Below, in pieces: positions 1 to 6,143 of a stretch of 6,143 bases of DNA. The stretch comes from JAVVRI01 sp036654795 (lineage in GTDB: Bacteria; Bacteroidota; Bacteroidia; Bacteroidales; Tannerellaceae): positions 1 to 6,143 of the forward strand of contig JAVVRI010000149.1 of assembly GCA_036654795.1 (NCBI GenBank), read 5' to 3'. Each line of letters begins with the position of its first letter. The stretch's first letter is position 1. The notes beneath the pieces were generated by a model. The model ran no database searches. It saw nothing but the letters and a program-made list of their open reading frames with translations, and was not told the DNA's origin. The position numbers and the translations under genes were made by a program.

Positions 1-116
1 GCATGAAAACAGGATAAGTTCTTATCGTACTTATCGAACGCACTATCCAAGGATTGGCTTTTTCTTTCTGTAGAATAAGTCATCTTATGCAGCAATAATG
101 AAAGGTTATAGTACAT
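1..116 (-). CDS. Possible 5' end of a divergent gene, cut by the window edge
   Basis: On the minus strand an open frame without stops runs off the left edge. It could start at the ATG at 116-114 or at the in-frame ATG at 83-81. The shorter version begins MTYSTERKSQSLDSAFDKYD and gives about 27 residues. It has no recognisable domain. A divergently read gene ahead of a susC/susD pair would often be a regulator or an unrelated neighbour, but nothing in these residues shows that. A plus-strand frame covering 2-73 and ending in TAG is also open (about 23 residues, rich in R, Y and F), so this DNA could instead be the tail of an upstream plus-strand gene or be non-coding. Amino-acid make-up slightly favours the minus strand. 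The call is weak. Confidence 0.2.
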   Translation of the reverse strand, partial: MYYNLSLLLHKMTYSTERKSQSLDSAFDKYDKNLSCFH

Positions 117-313
117 TGGCAAGTTGTTTTATGATTGCATTTAGGGTTATATTTAATCATTAATAGACTAATAAACACATTTTATATAAAAAATTAAATG
201 TCTGAAGTCTTAGCGAAAAAATGCAATACGCAGATAAATCAAAGCATAACCTTTTTTCAAACTATGACAATTGAGTTGTTTGTTTTTATTATTAAACTAA
301 AAAAAGGATCAAA
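117..313 (+). promoter_or_regulatory. AT-rich leader and presumed promoter region of the susC/susD pair
   Basis: This non-coding stretch must carry the promoter of the pair, because no gene lies upstream on the same strand within the window. Bacteroides promoters use TTTG near -33 and TAnnTTTG near -7. The best partial match is TTG at 124-126 with TATATTTA at 148-155, a spacing of 21 nt, which would leave a leader of about 150 nt. A second, weaker candidate is GTTGTTTG at 275-282 with a T run at 252-257, which would give a very short leader. Neither is a full match. A 9-base inverted repeat (AAAGGTTAT at 101-109, ATAACCTTT at 246-254) spans the region at long distance and may be chance. The purine-rich run AAAAAAAGGA ends at 308, just before the first start codon. 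Confidence 0.3.
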
Positions 314-3300
314 ATGAAGAACAGAAAAATTAGTAATCCTCAGAAATGCAATGAAGGATTAACATGTATGCTATTAAGTAGTATACATGGAAAGGTTATT
401 AATAAGCTCTTATTGGGTATTGGCGTTGCCGCCTTTACTTTGTCTCCTTCGCACGCTTTTGCCGACAGCGTTATTAATAGAGAAAAGGTTGCATCTGAAA
501 TCACTCAACAAAAAGGAGTTTGCACAGGCATTGTAAAAGACTCCAGTGGAGAAACAATTATTGGAGCTTCAGTAGTGGTAAAGGGTACAACAAACGGAAC
601 AATCACGGGATTAAATGGTGATTTCACCTTGTCCAATCTAAACAAAGGAGCAATCATTCAAATCTCATTCATCGGTTATACCAGCCAGGAAGTAAAATGG
701 GAAGGGACTCCTCTAAACATCACATTGAAAGATGACACACAAAAACTGGACGAAGTGGTGGTTGTAGCTTTTGGCACTCAAAAGAAAGTTAATCTAACAG
801 GATCTGTCTCAACAGTTGGTGCCAAAGAGCTGGAAGCTCGTCCTGTTAATACTGTAGTAGATGCACTGCAAGGAGTTATTCCGGGCATGAATATTTCAAC
901 CGGTGAAAGCGGCGGTGCATTAAGCGGAAACAAATCATTTAACATTCGCGGTACCGGTACAATTGGGTCCGGTTCATCTGTAGCACCTCTGGTGTTGATT
1001 GATGGTATGGATGGCGATATCAATGCTATTAATCCACAAGATATTGAAAACATTTCAGTATTAAAGGATGCTGCAGCTTCCTCTATTTACGGTTCGCGCG
1101 CACCTGGCGGCGTTATTTTAATTACTACCAAAAAAGGAAAAGCAGGAAAGCCGACTGTTAACTATAATAACAACTTCCGTTTTCTTTCGCCGTTGAATAT
1201 GGCTGAAGTTGCCGATTCATACAATTTCGCATTAGCCATCAATGACCAAATGATCAATGGCGGCCAGGCTCCTATGTATAGCAAAAAGAAGTTAGAGCAA
1301 ATATTAGATTTTCAAGCAGGCAAAAGTACACAGTATATGTGGGAAATGTCTGGACGATGGAACTCTTTTGACGACCCTGCCCGACAAGATTTGATGCCTG
1401 CTGCTAACACAGACTGGCTGAAAACGCTGTTTGGCAATAGCTTTACACAAGAACATTCATTGAGCGTAAGCGGCGGTAGCGAGCAGATGCAATATTACCT
1501 GTCCACTAATTACCTTGATCAAGGCGGCTTGTTAAACTATGGAGACGATAATAAACAACGTTATTCTCTTACTGCAAAAGTAAGTGCCGACTTAGCAAAA
1601 TGGATGAAGGTAAGCTACAACATCCGCTTTAACCGTACAGACTATGAAGCTCCTTCATTTGCCGGTGGCGATATAAAAAGCAATGTCCTTTATTTTGATG
1701 CTTGCCGTTATTGGCCGGTTATTCCAGTAGTAGATCCGAATGGTTTCTATACTCCCGAATCTAAAATCTATCAGCTCACCGAAGGCGGACGTTACAGAAC
1801 TCAGCAGGATGTAGTGGCTCAACAACTAGCATTAGTCATCGAACCTATTAAGAATTGGAAAATCAATGCAGAACTAAACTATCGTACGAACAATAACTTT
1901 GACCACACCGATCGTCAGACCGTTTACGCGTATGACGTAAAGAAGAATCCTTACCCAATAGCTAATACACCTTCGAGCATTTCAGAATATGCCTATAAGA
2001 GTAATTTCTTCAACCCGAATATCTTTACCGAATATGCTGCCGAACTGAAGGGTGGTCATAACCTAAAAGTAATGTTGGGTTTCCAAAGCGAATTGTATTC
2101 GCAACGCGATATATCAGCATCTAAAGATTTTATTATGGGGGGCGTACCCACTCTTAACACTGGTCAGAACAATCCGCAGAATAGAGGTGGTTATCAAGAA
2201 TGGGCCACAGCTGGTTTCTTCGGACGTGTCAACTATGACTACCAAGGACGCTACTTGGCTGAGGTAAATATGCGCTATGACGGAACATCTCGCTTCTTGG
2301 CAGACAACCGCTGGAACTTATTCCCCTCTTTCTCATTAGGATGGAACATTGCTCGTGAAGCTTTTTTTGAAGATTACACCAACTTGTTCAGTACACTTAA
2401 AATTCGCGGATCATGGGGTGAATTAGGCAACCAAAACACAGACAACTGGTATCCTTTCTATCGTACCATTGGCTTAAATGTCAACCAGTGGGGCGGTTAT
2501 GCTTTAGGTGGTTGGTTAGTAAATGGTGCACAGCCTAATATTTCCAGTGAATCTGCATTGGTATCTTCCTCCCTGACTTGGGAAAAGACACAAACACTTG
2601 ACCTCGGTTTTGATGTTTCAATGCTGCGCAATCGCTTGAACGTAACGTTCGACTACTTCCAACGTAAATCAAAAGACATGGTAGGTCCAGCTCCAGAGCT
2701 GCCTAATATTTTAGGTACTGCTGTACCCAAAGTGAATAATCTGGATATGACATCCAAAGGCTGGGAGGTACAAATAAACTGGCGTGACCAGATTCAAGAC
2801 TTTAAATACGGTGCAACATTGTCTTTGTCCGACAATCAAGTAGTCATTGACCGCTATCCTAACCCATCCAACAGCATTCTCGATAATAACAATAATACGG
2901 CTTATTATGCAGGTGCGCATATTGGCGATATTTGGGGATTTAAAACCGTCGGGATAGCCAAAACCGATGCTCAAATGCAAGAACATTTAGCTAGTATGCC
3001 TAAAGGTGCACAAGACATCTTTGGTGCTGGCTGGGGTGCTGGAGACATCATGTATGCCGATGTCAATGGCGATGGAAAAATAAGCAGAGGCAACAAAACG
3101 CTTGATGATCACGGTGACTTAGTGAAGATTGGCAACACTACGCCGCGCTATAATGTTGGTCTGAATTTAGATGCAGCCTGGAAAGGTTTTGACTTAAAAG
3201 TATTCTTCCAAGGCACCTTGAAACGCGACTATATGCCTGCCGGAGGCAGCACGATGTTTTGGGGAGCTGTAGGATATTGGCAAACGAATATCTTCAAACC

Positions 3301-3655
3301 GCATTTGGATTATTTCCGTCCAGAAGGAACAAGCAGTCCGCTGGGCACCAACCTAAATGCTTATTATCCGCGTTTGCTTGAAAATGACAGAAATCGCCAG
3401 TCACAAACAGGCTATCTGCAAAATGCCGCTTATGTCCGTTTAAAAAATGTGACTTTAGGCTATACGCTTCCTTCTATTCTCACTAAGAAATTCTACGTAA
3501 ACAACTTACGCTTATTCGTTTCTGCCGAGAATCTATTTACAATTACTAACCTATGTGAGACTTTTGACCCCGAAACAATTGGCGTGGGTAATTGGGACGG
3601 ATGTACATATCCGCTATCAAAGAGTTTTTCAGTTGGATTAAGTATAACACTTTAA
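314..3655 (+). CDS. SusC/RagA-family TonB-dependent outer-membrane transporter
   Basis: This is the outer-membrane beta-barrel of a SusCD nutrient importer, moving a ligand captured by the SusD partner into the periplasm with energy from TonB-ExbBD. A signal peptide has its hydrophobic core near residues 31-41 and likely cleavage after A48 or A50. Next comes a carboxypeptidase-D-like (CarboxypepD_reg-like) domain, about 67-140, then a TonB-box-like DEVVVVAFGTQKK at 146-158. The plug, about 159-277, contains LIDG (228-231), the family signature around ENISVLKDAAASSIYGSRA (245-263) and GVILITTKKG. The barrel fills the rest, with the typical ENLF segment near 1073. No STN domain is present, so sigma/anti-sigma signalling through this protein is not expected. 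The 1113-aa length is normal for the family. The last residue is leucine rather than the usual aromatic. The start at 314 has a purine-rich run before it, but the 30-residue stretch ahead of the hydrophobic core is long. Met19 (368), with AAGGA at 354-358, is an alternative. Substrate unknown. Confidence 0.97.
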   Translation: MKNRKISNPQKCNEGLTCMLLSSIHGKVINKLLLGIGVAAFTLSPSHAFADSVINREKVASEITQQKGVCTGIVKDSSGETIIGASVVVKGTTNGTITGLNGDFTLSNLNKGAIIQISFIGYTSQEVKWEGTPLNITLKDDTQKLDEVVVVAFGTQKKVNLTGSVSTVGAKELEARPVNTVVDALQGVIPGMNISTGESGGALSGNKSFNIRGTGTIGSGSSVAPLVLIDGMDGDINAINPQDIENISVLKDAAASSIYGSRAPGGVILITTKKGKAGKPTVNYNNNFRFLSPLNMAEVADSYNFALAINDQMINGGQAPMYSKKKLEQILDFQAGKSTQYMWEMSGRWNSFDDPARQDLMPAANTDWLKTLFGNSFTQEHSLSVSGGSEQMQYYLSTNYLDQGGLLNYGDDNKQRYSLTAKVSADLAKWMKVSYNIRFNRTDYEAPSFAGGDIKSNVLYFDACRYWPVIPVVDPNGFYTPESKIYQLTEGGRYRTQQDVVAQQLALVIEPIKNWKINAELNYRTNNNFDHTDRQTVYAYDVKKNPYPIANTPSSISEYAYKSNFFNPNIFTEYAAELKGGHNLKVMLGFQSELYSQRDISASKDFIMGGVPTLNTGQNNPQNRGGYQEWATAGFFGRVNYDYQGRYLAEVNMRYDGTSRFLADNRWNLFPSFSLGWNIAREAFFEDYTNLFSTLKIRGSWGELGNQNTDNWYPFYRTIGLNVNQWGGYALGGWLVNGAQPNISSESALVSSSLTWEKTQTLDLGFDVSMLRNRLNVTFDYFQRKSKDMVGPAPELPNILGTAVPKVNNLDMTSKGWEVQINWRDQIQDFKYGATLSLSDNQVVIDRYPNPSNSILDNNNNTAYYAGAHIGDIWGFKTVGIAKTDAQMQEHLASMPKGAQDIFGAGWGAGDIMYADVNGDGKISRGNKTLDDHGDLVKIGNTTPRYNVGLNLDAAWKGFDLKVFFQGTLKRDYMPAGGSTMFWGAVGYWQTNIFKPHLDYFRPEGTSSPLGTNLNAYYPRLLENDRNRQSQTGYLQNAAYVRLKNVTLGYTLPSILTKKFYVNNLRLFVSAENLFTITNLCETFDPETIGVGNWDGCTYPLSKSFSVGLSITL
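3059..3094 (+). other. Calcium-loop-like motif in the SusC barrel
   Basis: Residues 916-927 of the transporter read DVNGDGKISRGN. The D-x-N-x-D-G-x-I pattern resembles an EF-hand-type calcium-binding loop, with D916, N918 and D920 in liganding positions and I923 at the conserved hydrophobic position. The twelfth position is N rather than the usual E or D. A similar D-x-NGDG stretch is common in the late barrel of SusC-family proteins, followed as here by an IGNTTPRYNVG-like strand. Metal binding is inferred only from the motif. Confidence 0.5.
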
Positions 3656-3672
3656 TTATATAGTAGACTATT

Positions 3673-5661
3673 ATGAAAAAATATATAGGAATTTTTGTAA
3701 CAGGAACCTTGCTGCTGGGCGGATTAACCAGTTGTAATGATTTTCTTGATAGAGAACCGCTGGATAAAGTGATTCCCGAAAAATATTTCATGTCAGAAGC
3801 CGATTTGGCTGCTTTTACCATTAACGCCTATCCTTTTGAGACAGTCGATTCAAACTATGGAATCAACCTCTTTGGCAAAGATAATGACACAGACAATCAG
3901 GCTGGCACCGGCTTGCCCTCTTTCTGGATACCCGGCCAGAAGAAAGTCCCTTCGGGTGAAGGTCAATGGAGTTGGAACAAAATACGTGCCTGCAACTACT
4001 TTTTTGAAAATACACTTCCCAAATATGAAGCGGGCATTATCACAGGATCAATGGATAATATCAAGCACTACATAGGCGAAATGTACGTCATTCGCGCTTA
4101 TAATTACTATAAATTATTGGCTTCTTTGGGTGATTTACCTATTGTTACCACAGTATTGCCCGATACAGAAGAGACACTGATTGAATCTAGCAAACGACAA
4201 CCACGTAATAAAGTAGCTCGCTTCATTCTGGACGATCTGCAAAAGGCTACAGAATTATTATTGGATAAAGGTCCTGGTGGTAAAAATAGAATTAGTAAAA
4301 ATGTAGCCTATTTATTGCGTGCTCGCGTGGCTTTATTCGAAGCTACTTGGGAAAAATACCACAAAGGCACTGCCTTTGTACCAGGCGGGCCCGGTTGGAA
4401 AGGAAACGCTGCGGATGTAACAGGTTTTAATATTGATAGCGAAATTGCTTATTTCTTTGGCGAAGCGATGGCATCTGCCAAGGTGGTGGGCGACTGGGCT
4501 GTTGGCAAATTAGCCGTTAATACAGATACCCCCGAAGGAATGAATGCCGCGTTGACTTCTGTCAATCCTTACTATACCATGTTCTGTGACGAAAACATGG
4601 AAGGATACGATGAGGTGCTAATGTGGAAACAGTTTAAGGAGGGCTTAGTTGCAAACAACCTACAAATGGAGCTGGAACGTAGTGGAGGCGGTTCAGGCTG
4701 GACACGCGGTATGGTAAATTCATTCTTGATGCGCAACGGCTTACCTGTTTATGCGGCTAATTCCGGTTATAATCCGGAATGGGAGAAGAAAGGCATTAAC
4801 GAAACCTTGAAAGACCGCGATTCGCGTATTGTAATATTCACTAAGAAACCGGGCGATGTAAACTTCTATGCAAATGACGGACAACCGGAAATAAGTTTAA
4901 TTAATTATGTTTTTGCTACTGGAGCCAGTCGCGCTACGACCGGATTTATGGTAAAAAAAGGCAAGCACTATTCTCGTCACATGGCAAATGACCACGATGC
5001 TGGAACATCAGGAGGTATCGTCTTTCGTGCTGCAGAAGCTCTGCTGATTTACATGGAAGCCTCTTACGAAAAGACTCAAACTATTGATGTCACCGCAGAC
5101 CGTTATTGGAAAGCCTTGCGCACCCGTGCCAAAGTGGATACCGATTATCAAAAAACAATAGCTGCCACCATTATGACCGAAGAGGCAAAAGGCGATTTCG
5201 GAGCTTATTCGCACGGAATTTTAATTAATAGTACATTGTACAATATTCGTCGCGAACGTCGTAACGAACTTTGTGCCGAAGCCTTACGTTGGGATGATTT
5301 GAAAAGATGGCGCGCTTGCGACCAGATGAAAACAAAAGCTTTCCGTGTAGAAGGTACTTTGTATTGGGGAAGTGTTTACGAAGAAGAGCTGAAGGCTCTC
5401 TGTGTGGTCGATCCCGAGAAGGGCAATATGTCTTCTCCGCTTTTAAGCAAGTATATGCTTCCTTACGAAACCATTACGAAAAATAACTTGATAGCTACCC
5501 AAGGCGGATTAAAGTTTACTCCTGCCCATTATTTAGATCCTATTGGCATGGCTGTATTCCGTCAAACAGCGCTGGACAAAAATGACTTTGCTACTTCTGT
5601 AGTATACCAAAATCCAGGATGGAAGATACAAGGCGATACGGGTGCTGAACCTGTGGAGTAA
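3673..5661 (+). CDS. SusD/RagB-family surface lipoprotein, partner of the upstream SusC
   Basis: This is the ligand-capturing lid of the SusCD complex, anchored by lipid at the outer membrane and exposed on the cell surface. The N-terminus is a lipoprotein signal peptide with lipobox LTSC, the lipidated cysteine being C21. It is followed by CNDFLDREPLDK, typical of SusD proteins, whose acidic residues fit a Bacteroidota surface-export signal. The N-terminal SusD-like domain covers about 22-230, with the TPR-type helices YIGEMYVIRAYNYYKLLASL (133-152) and NVAYLLRARVALFEATWEKY (210-229). The C-terminal RagB/SusD domain has FRAAEALLIYMEAS (451-464) and IRRERRNELCAEALRWDDLKRW (525-546), a strong family hallmark. 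At 662 aa it is longer than many family members, which often have 500-600 aa. The gene starts 17 nt after the susC stop, so the two are surely co-transcribed. No clear Shine-Dalgarno site precedes the ATG. No carbohydrate specificity can be read from the sequence. Confidence 0.97.
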   Translation: MKKYIGIFVTGTLLLGGLTSCNDFLDREPLDKVIPEKYFMSEADLAAFTINAYPFETVDSNYGINLFGKDNDTDNQAGTGLPSFWIPGQKKVPSGEGQWSWNKIRACNYFFENTLPKYEAGIITGSMDNIKHYIGEMYVIRAYNYYKLLASLGDLPIVTTVLPDTEETLIESSKRQPRNKVARFILDDLQKATELLLDKGPGGKNRISKNVAYLLRARVALFEATWEKYHKGTAFVPGGPGWKGNAADVTGFNIDSEIAYFFGEAMASAKVVGDWAVGKLAVNTDTPEGMNAALTSVNPYYTMFCDENMEGYDEVLMWKQFKEGLVANNLQMELERSGGGSGWTRGMVNSFLMRNGLPVYAANSGYNPEWEKKGINETLKDRDSRIVIFTKKPGDVNFYANDGQPEISLINYVFATGASRATTGFMVKKGKHYSRHMANDHDAGTSGGIVFRAAEALLIYMEASYEKTQTIDVTADRYWKALRTRAKVDTDYQKTIAATIMTEEAKGDFGAYSHGILINSTLYNIRRERRNELCAEALRWDDLKRWRACDQMKTKAFRVEGTLYWGSVYEEELKALCVVDPEKGNMSSPLLSKYMLPYETITKNNLIATQGGLKFTPAHYLDPIGMAVFRQTALDKNDFATSVVYQNPGWKIQGDTGAEPVE

Positions 5662-5686
5662 GGTATCTTACTTATAAACATAAATC

Positions 5687-5728
5687 AAGCAGGAGAAAAC
5701 AAAAGAAGTTTTCTCCTGCTTTAATTTT
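5687..5728 (+). terminator. Intrinsic terminator of the susC/susD unit, probably bidirectional
   Basis: A perfect 14-bp inverted repeat, AAGCAGGAGAAAAC at 5687-5700 and GTTTTCTCCTGCTT at 5708-5721, encloses a 7-nt loop and is followed by the T-rich TTTAATTTT at 5720-5728. It begins 25 nt after the susD stop. The lower stem is GC-containing and the inner stem is A/T. It should end the plus-strand transcript here, leaving only susC and susD on it. The A-rich flank on the other side means it could also act on the minus strand, though less clearly. The last four T of the tail lie inside the proposed 3' end of the intron-like element. Confidence 0.85.
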
Positions 5729-6086
5729 CGACCTCTCATACCACCGTACGTGCCGTTTGACTTATCGCGTACGTACCCGTTTCCAGCATTTCCAGATATA
5801 CATCCTTAACCAATGAGGATACCGTCCCTGATACCTCTCCGGTTATGGATGTATTCTTTCTATCTTATGCCTGCTTGATTGACTCCGAATGTTCTGATTT
5901 GCTATCGGACTTTGTTTTGTTATGCAAACTCATTCACATTCATAAGCCTTGATAACAAGTCTCTATACGTCAAGCCAGCTGTTTTCCGACAACTGCCTTC
6001 AGATTCCAACTCACGGTGGAACTTTTGTCTTTGTCTGTACGCTTCTGGGGCTTGCACCCGTTAGAATATCTTCGTGCTGGGCGAAC
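5724..6086 (-). mobile_element. Shortened group II intron-like element lacking its reverse-transcriptase gene
   Basis: Read on the minus strand this begins GTTCGCCCAGCACGAAGATA at 6086, close to the GUGYG 5' end of bacterial group II introns. It continues with domain-I-like sequence, including GGAATCTGAAGGCAGTTGTC and CTTATCAAGGCTTATG-like stretches that I recall from Bacteroidota group II introns. It ends with CACGTACGGTGGTATGAGAG then GTCGAAAAT, resembling the second strand of domain V, domain VI and the AY 3' end. Complete elements with a reverse-transcriptase ORF in domain IV are usually near 2 kb or longer. This one is about 363 nt with no coding frame for RT, so it is probably an internally deleted relic. 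The domain V first strand is imperfect, so self-splicing is doubtful. The call rests on pattern recall, not an alignment. Exact ends are uncertain by a base or two, and the intron class is not assigned. Confidence 0.6.
5743..5776 (-). ncRNA. Degenerate group II intron domain V-like segment
   Basis: On the minus strand these 34 nt, the usual size of domain V, start GTACGTACGCG and end CACGTACGGT. The 3' strand matches the family's CACGTACGGT well. The 5' strand should start with the catalytic AGC triad and CCGU, but here reads GTACGT, which leaves the bottom of the stem with two mismatches and no recognisable AGC. Either domain V has decayed or a deletion joined sequence from an earlier domain to the 3' half of domain V. 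Catalytic activity is unlikely on this reading. Confidence 0.4.
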
Positions 6087-6126
6087 ATAAAGAAAGCCGG
6101 TCTCCCCCAAAGGAGACCGGCTCTTT
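6087..6126 (-). terminator. Strong hairpin terminator, probably for a convergent gene to the right
   Basis: A perfect 11-bp GC-rich inverted repeat, AGCCGGTCTCC at 6095-6105 and GGAGACCGGCT at 6112-6122, encloses a 6-nt loop. On the minus strand it is followed by TTTCTTTAT, a fair U-rich tail, and this strand is the better terminator. On the plus strand the tail CTTTAAATATTTG is weaker but could also work. No gene is visible between it and the right edge, so it most likely ends a minus-strand gene lying beyond 6143. The intron-like element starts directly after the U-rich tail on that strand. Confidence 0.75.
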
Positions 6127-6143
6127 AAATATTTGTTCAGACT

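Noticed and set aside
13..26. Palindrome GATAAG-TT-CTTATC near the left edge
   Set aside because: It is short, AT-rich and has only a 2-nt centre. There is no U tract or second copy to support a terminator or operator.
778..1053. Open minus-strand frame of 91 codons inside susC
   Set aside because: It is antisense to the conserved plug domain, has no family resemblance and is explained by the codon use of the real gene.
2711..2986. Open minus-strand frame of 91 codons inside the susC barrel region
   Set aside because: It is antisense to conserved barrel sequence and shows no domain, start signal or context.
3546..3821. Open minus-strand frame of 91 codons across the susC-susD junction
   Set aside because: It overlaps the end of susC and the signal peptide of susD. 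Both are certain genes, and this antisense frame has no features of its own.
3836..4075. Open plus-strand frame of 79 codons inside susD
   Set aside because: It is an out-of-frame shadow of the N-terminal SusD domain.
5879..6064. Open plus-strand frame of 61 codons downstream of susD
   Set aside because: It lies wholly inside the intron-like element, antisense to it. Its Cys/Phe/Leu/Ser-rich make-up, including KPAVFRQLPSDS, is what reverse translation of such introns gives and is often mis-annotated as a hypothetical protein. It shows no start signal or domain.
1..6143. CRISPR array, tRNA, rRNA, transposase or phage genes
   Set aside because: No regularly spaced repeats, no tRNA or rRNA-like segments, and no transposase or integrase motif were seen on either strand. 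The only mobile-element signal is the intron-like segment.

Overview
The window holds one complete SusC/SusD outer-membrane uptake pair, followed by a bidirectional hairpin terminator and then a stretch that reads best as a shortened, ORF-less group II intron on the minus strand. The organism is almost certainly a member of the Bacteroidota, most like Bacteroides or Parabacteroides. The reasons are the RagA/SusC plus RagB/SusD pair itself, the moderate-to-low GC with AT-rich intergenic DNA, the lack of strong Shine-Dalgarno sites, and a possible Bacteroides-type promoter.

Layout: 1-313 is an AT-rich leader. It carries at most the 5' tip of a minus-strand gene running off the left edge, and the regulatory DNA for the pair. 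314-3655 is a SusC-family TonB-dependent transporter (1113 aa). 17 nt later, 3673-5661 is its SusD-family lipoprotein (662 aa). A perfect 14-bp hairpin with a U-rich tail at 5687-5728 closes the unit, so in this window the transcript is just susC-susD with no enzyme or binding-protein gene behind it. From 5724 to 6086 the minus strand looks like the two ends of a group II intron joined without the reverse-transcriptase ORF. On that strand its 5' end lies only a few bases past a second strong hairpin (6095-6122) with a U-rich tail. That hairpin probably ends a convergent gene to the right.

How it works: the SusC barrel and SusD lid would form the usual 'pedal-bin' complex that imports an oligosaccharide or peptide ligand across the outer membrane with TonB energy. 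The substrate cannot be read from this window. I do not see a new biological system here. The main second-look items are the decayed intron beside a terminator, the two-gene transcript of the pair, and the uncertain start of the SusC protein.
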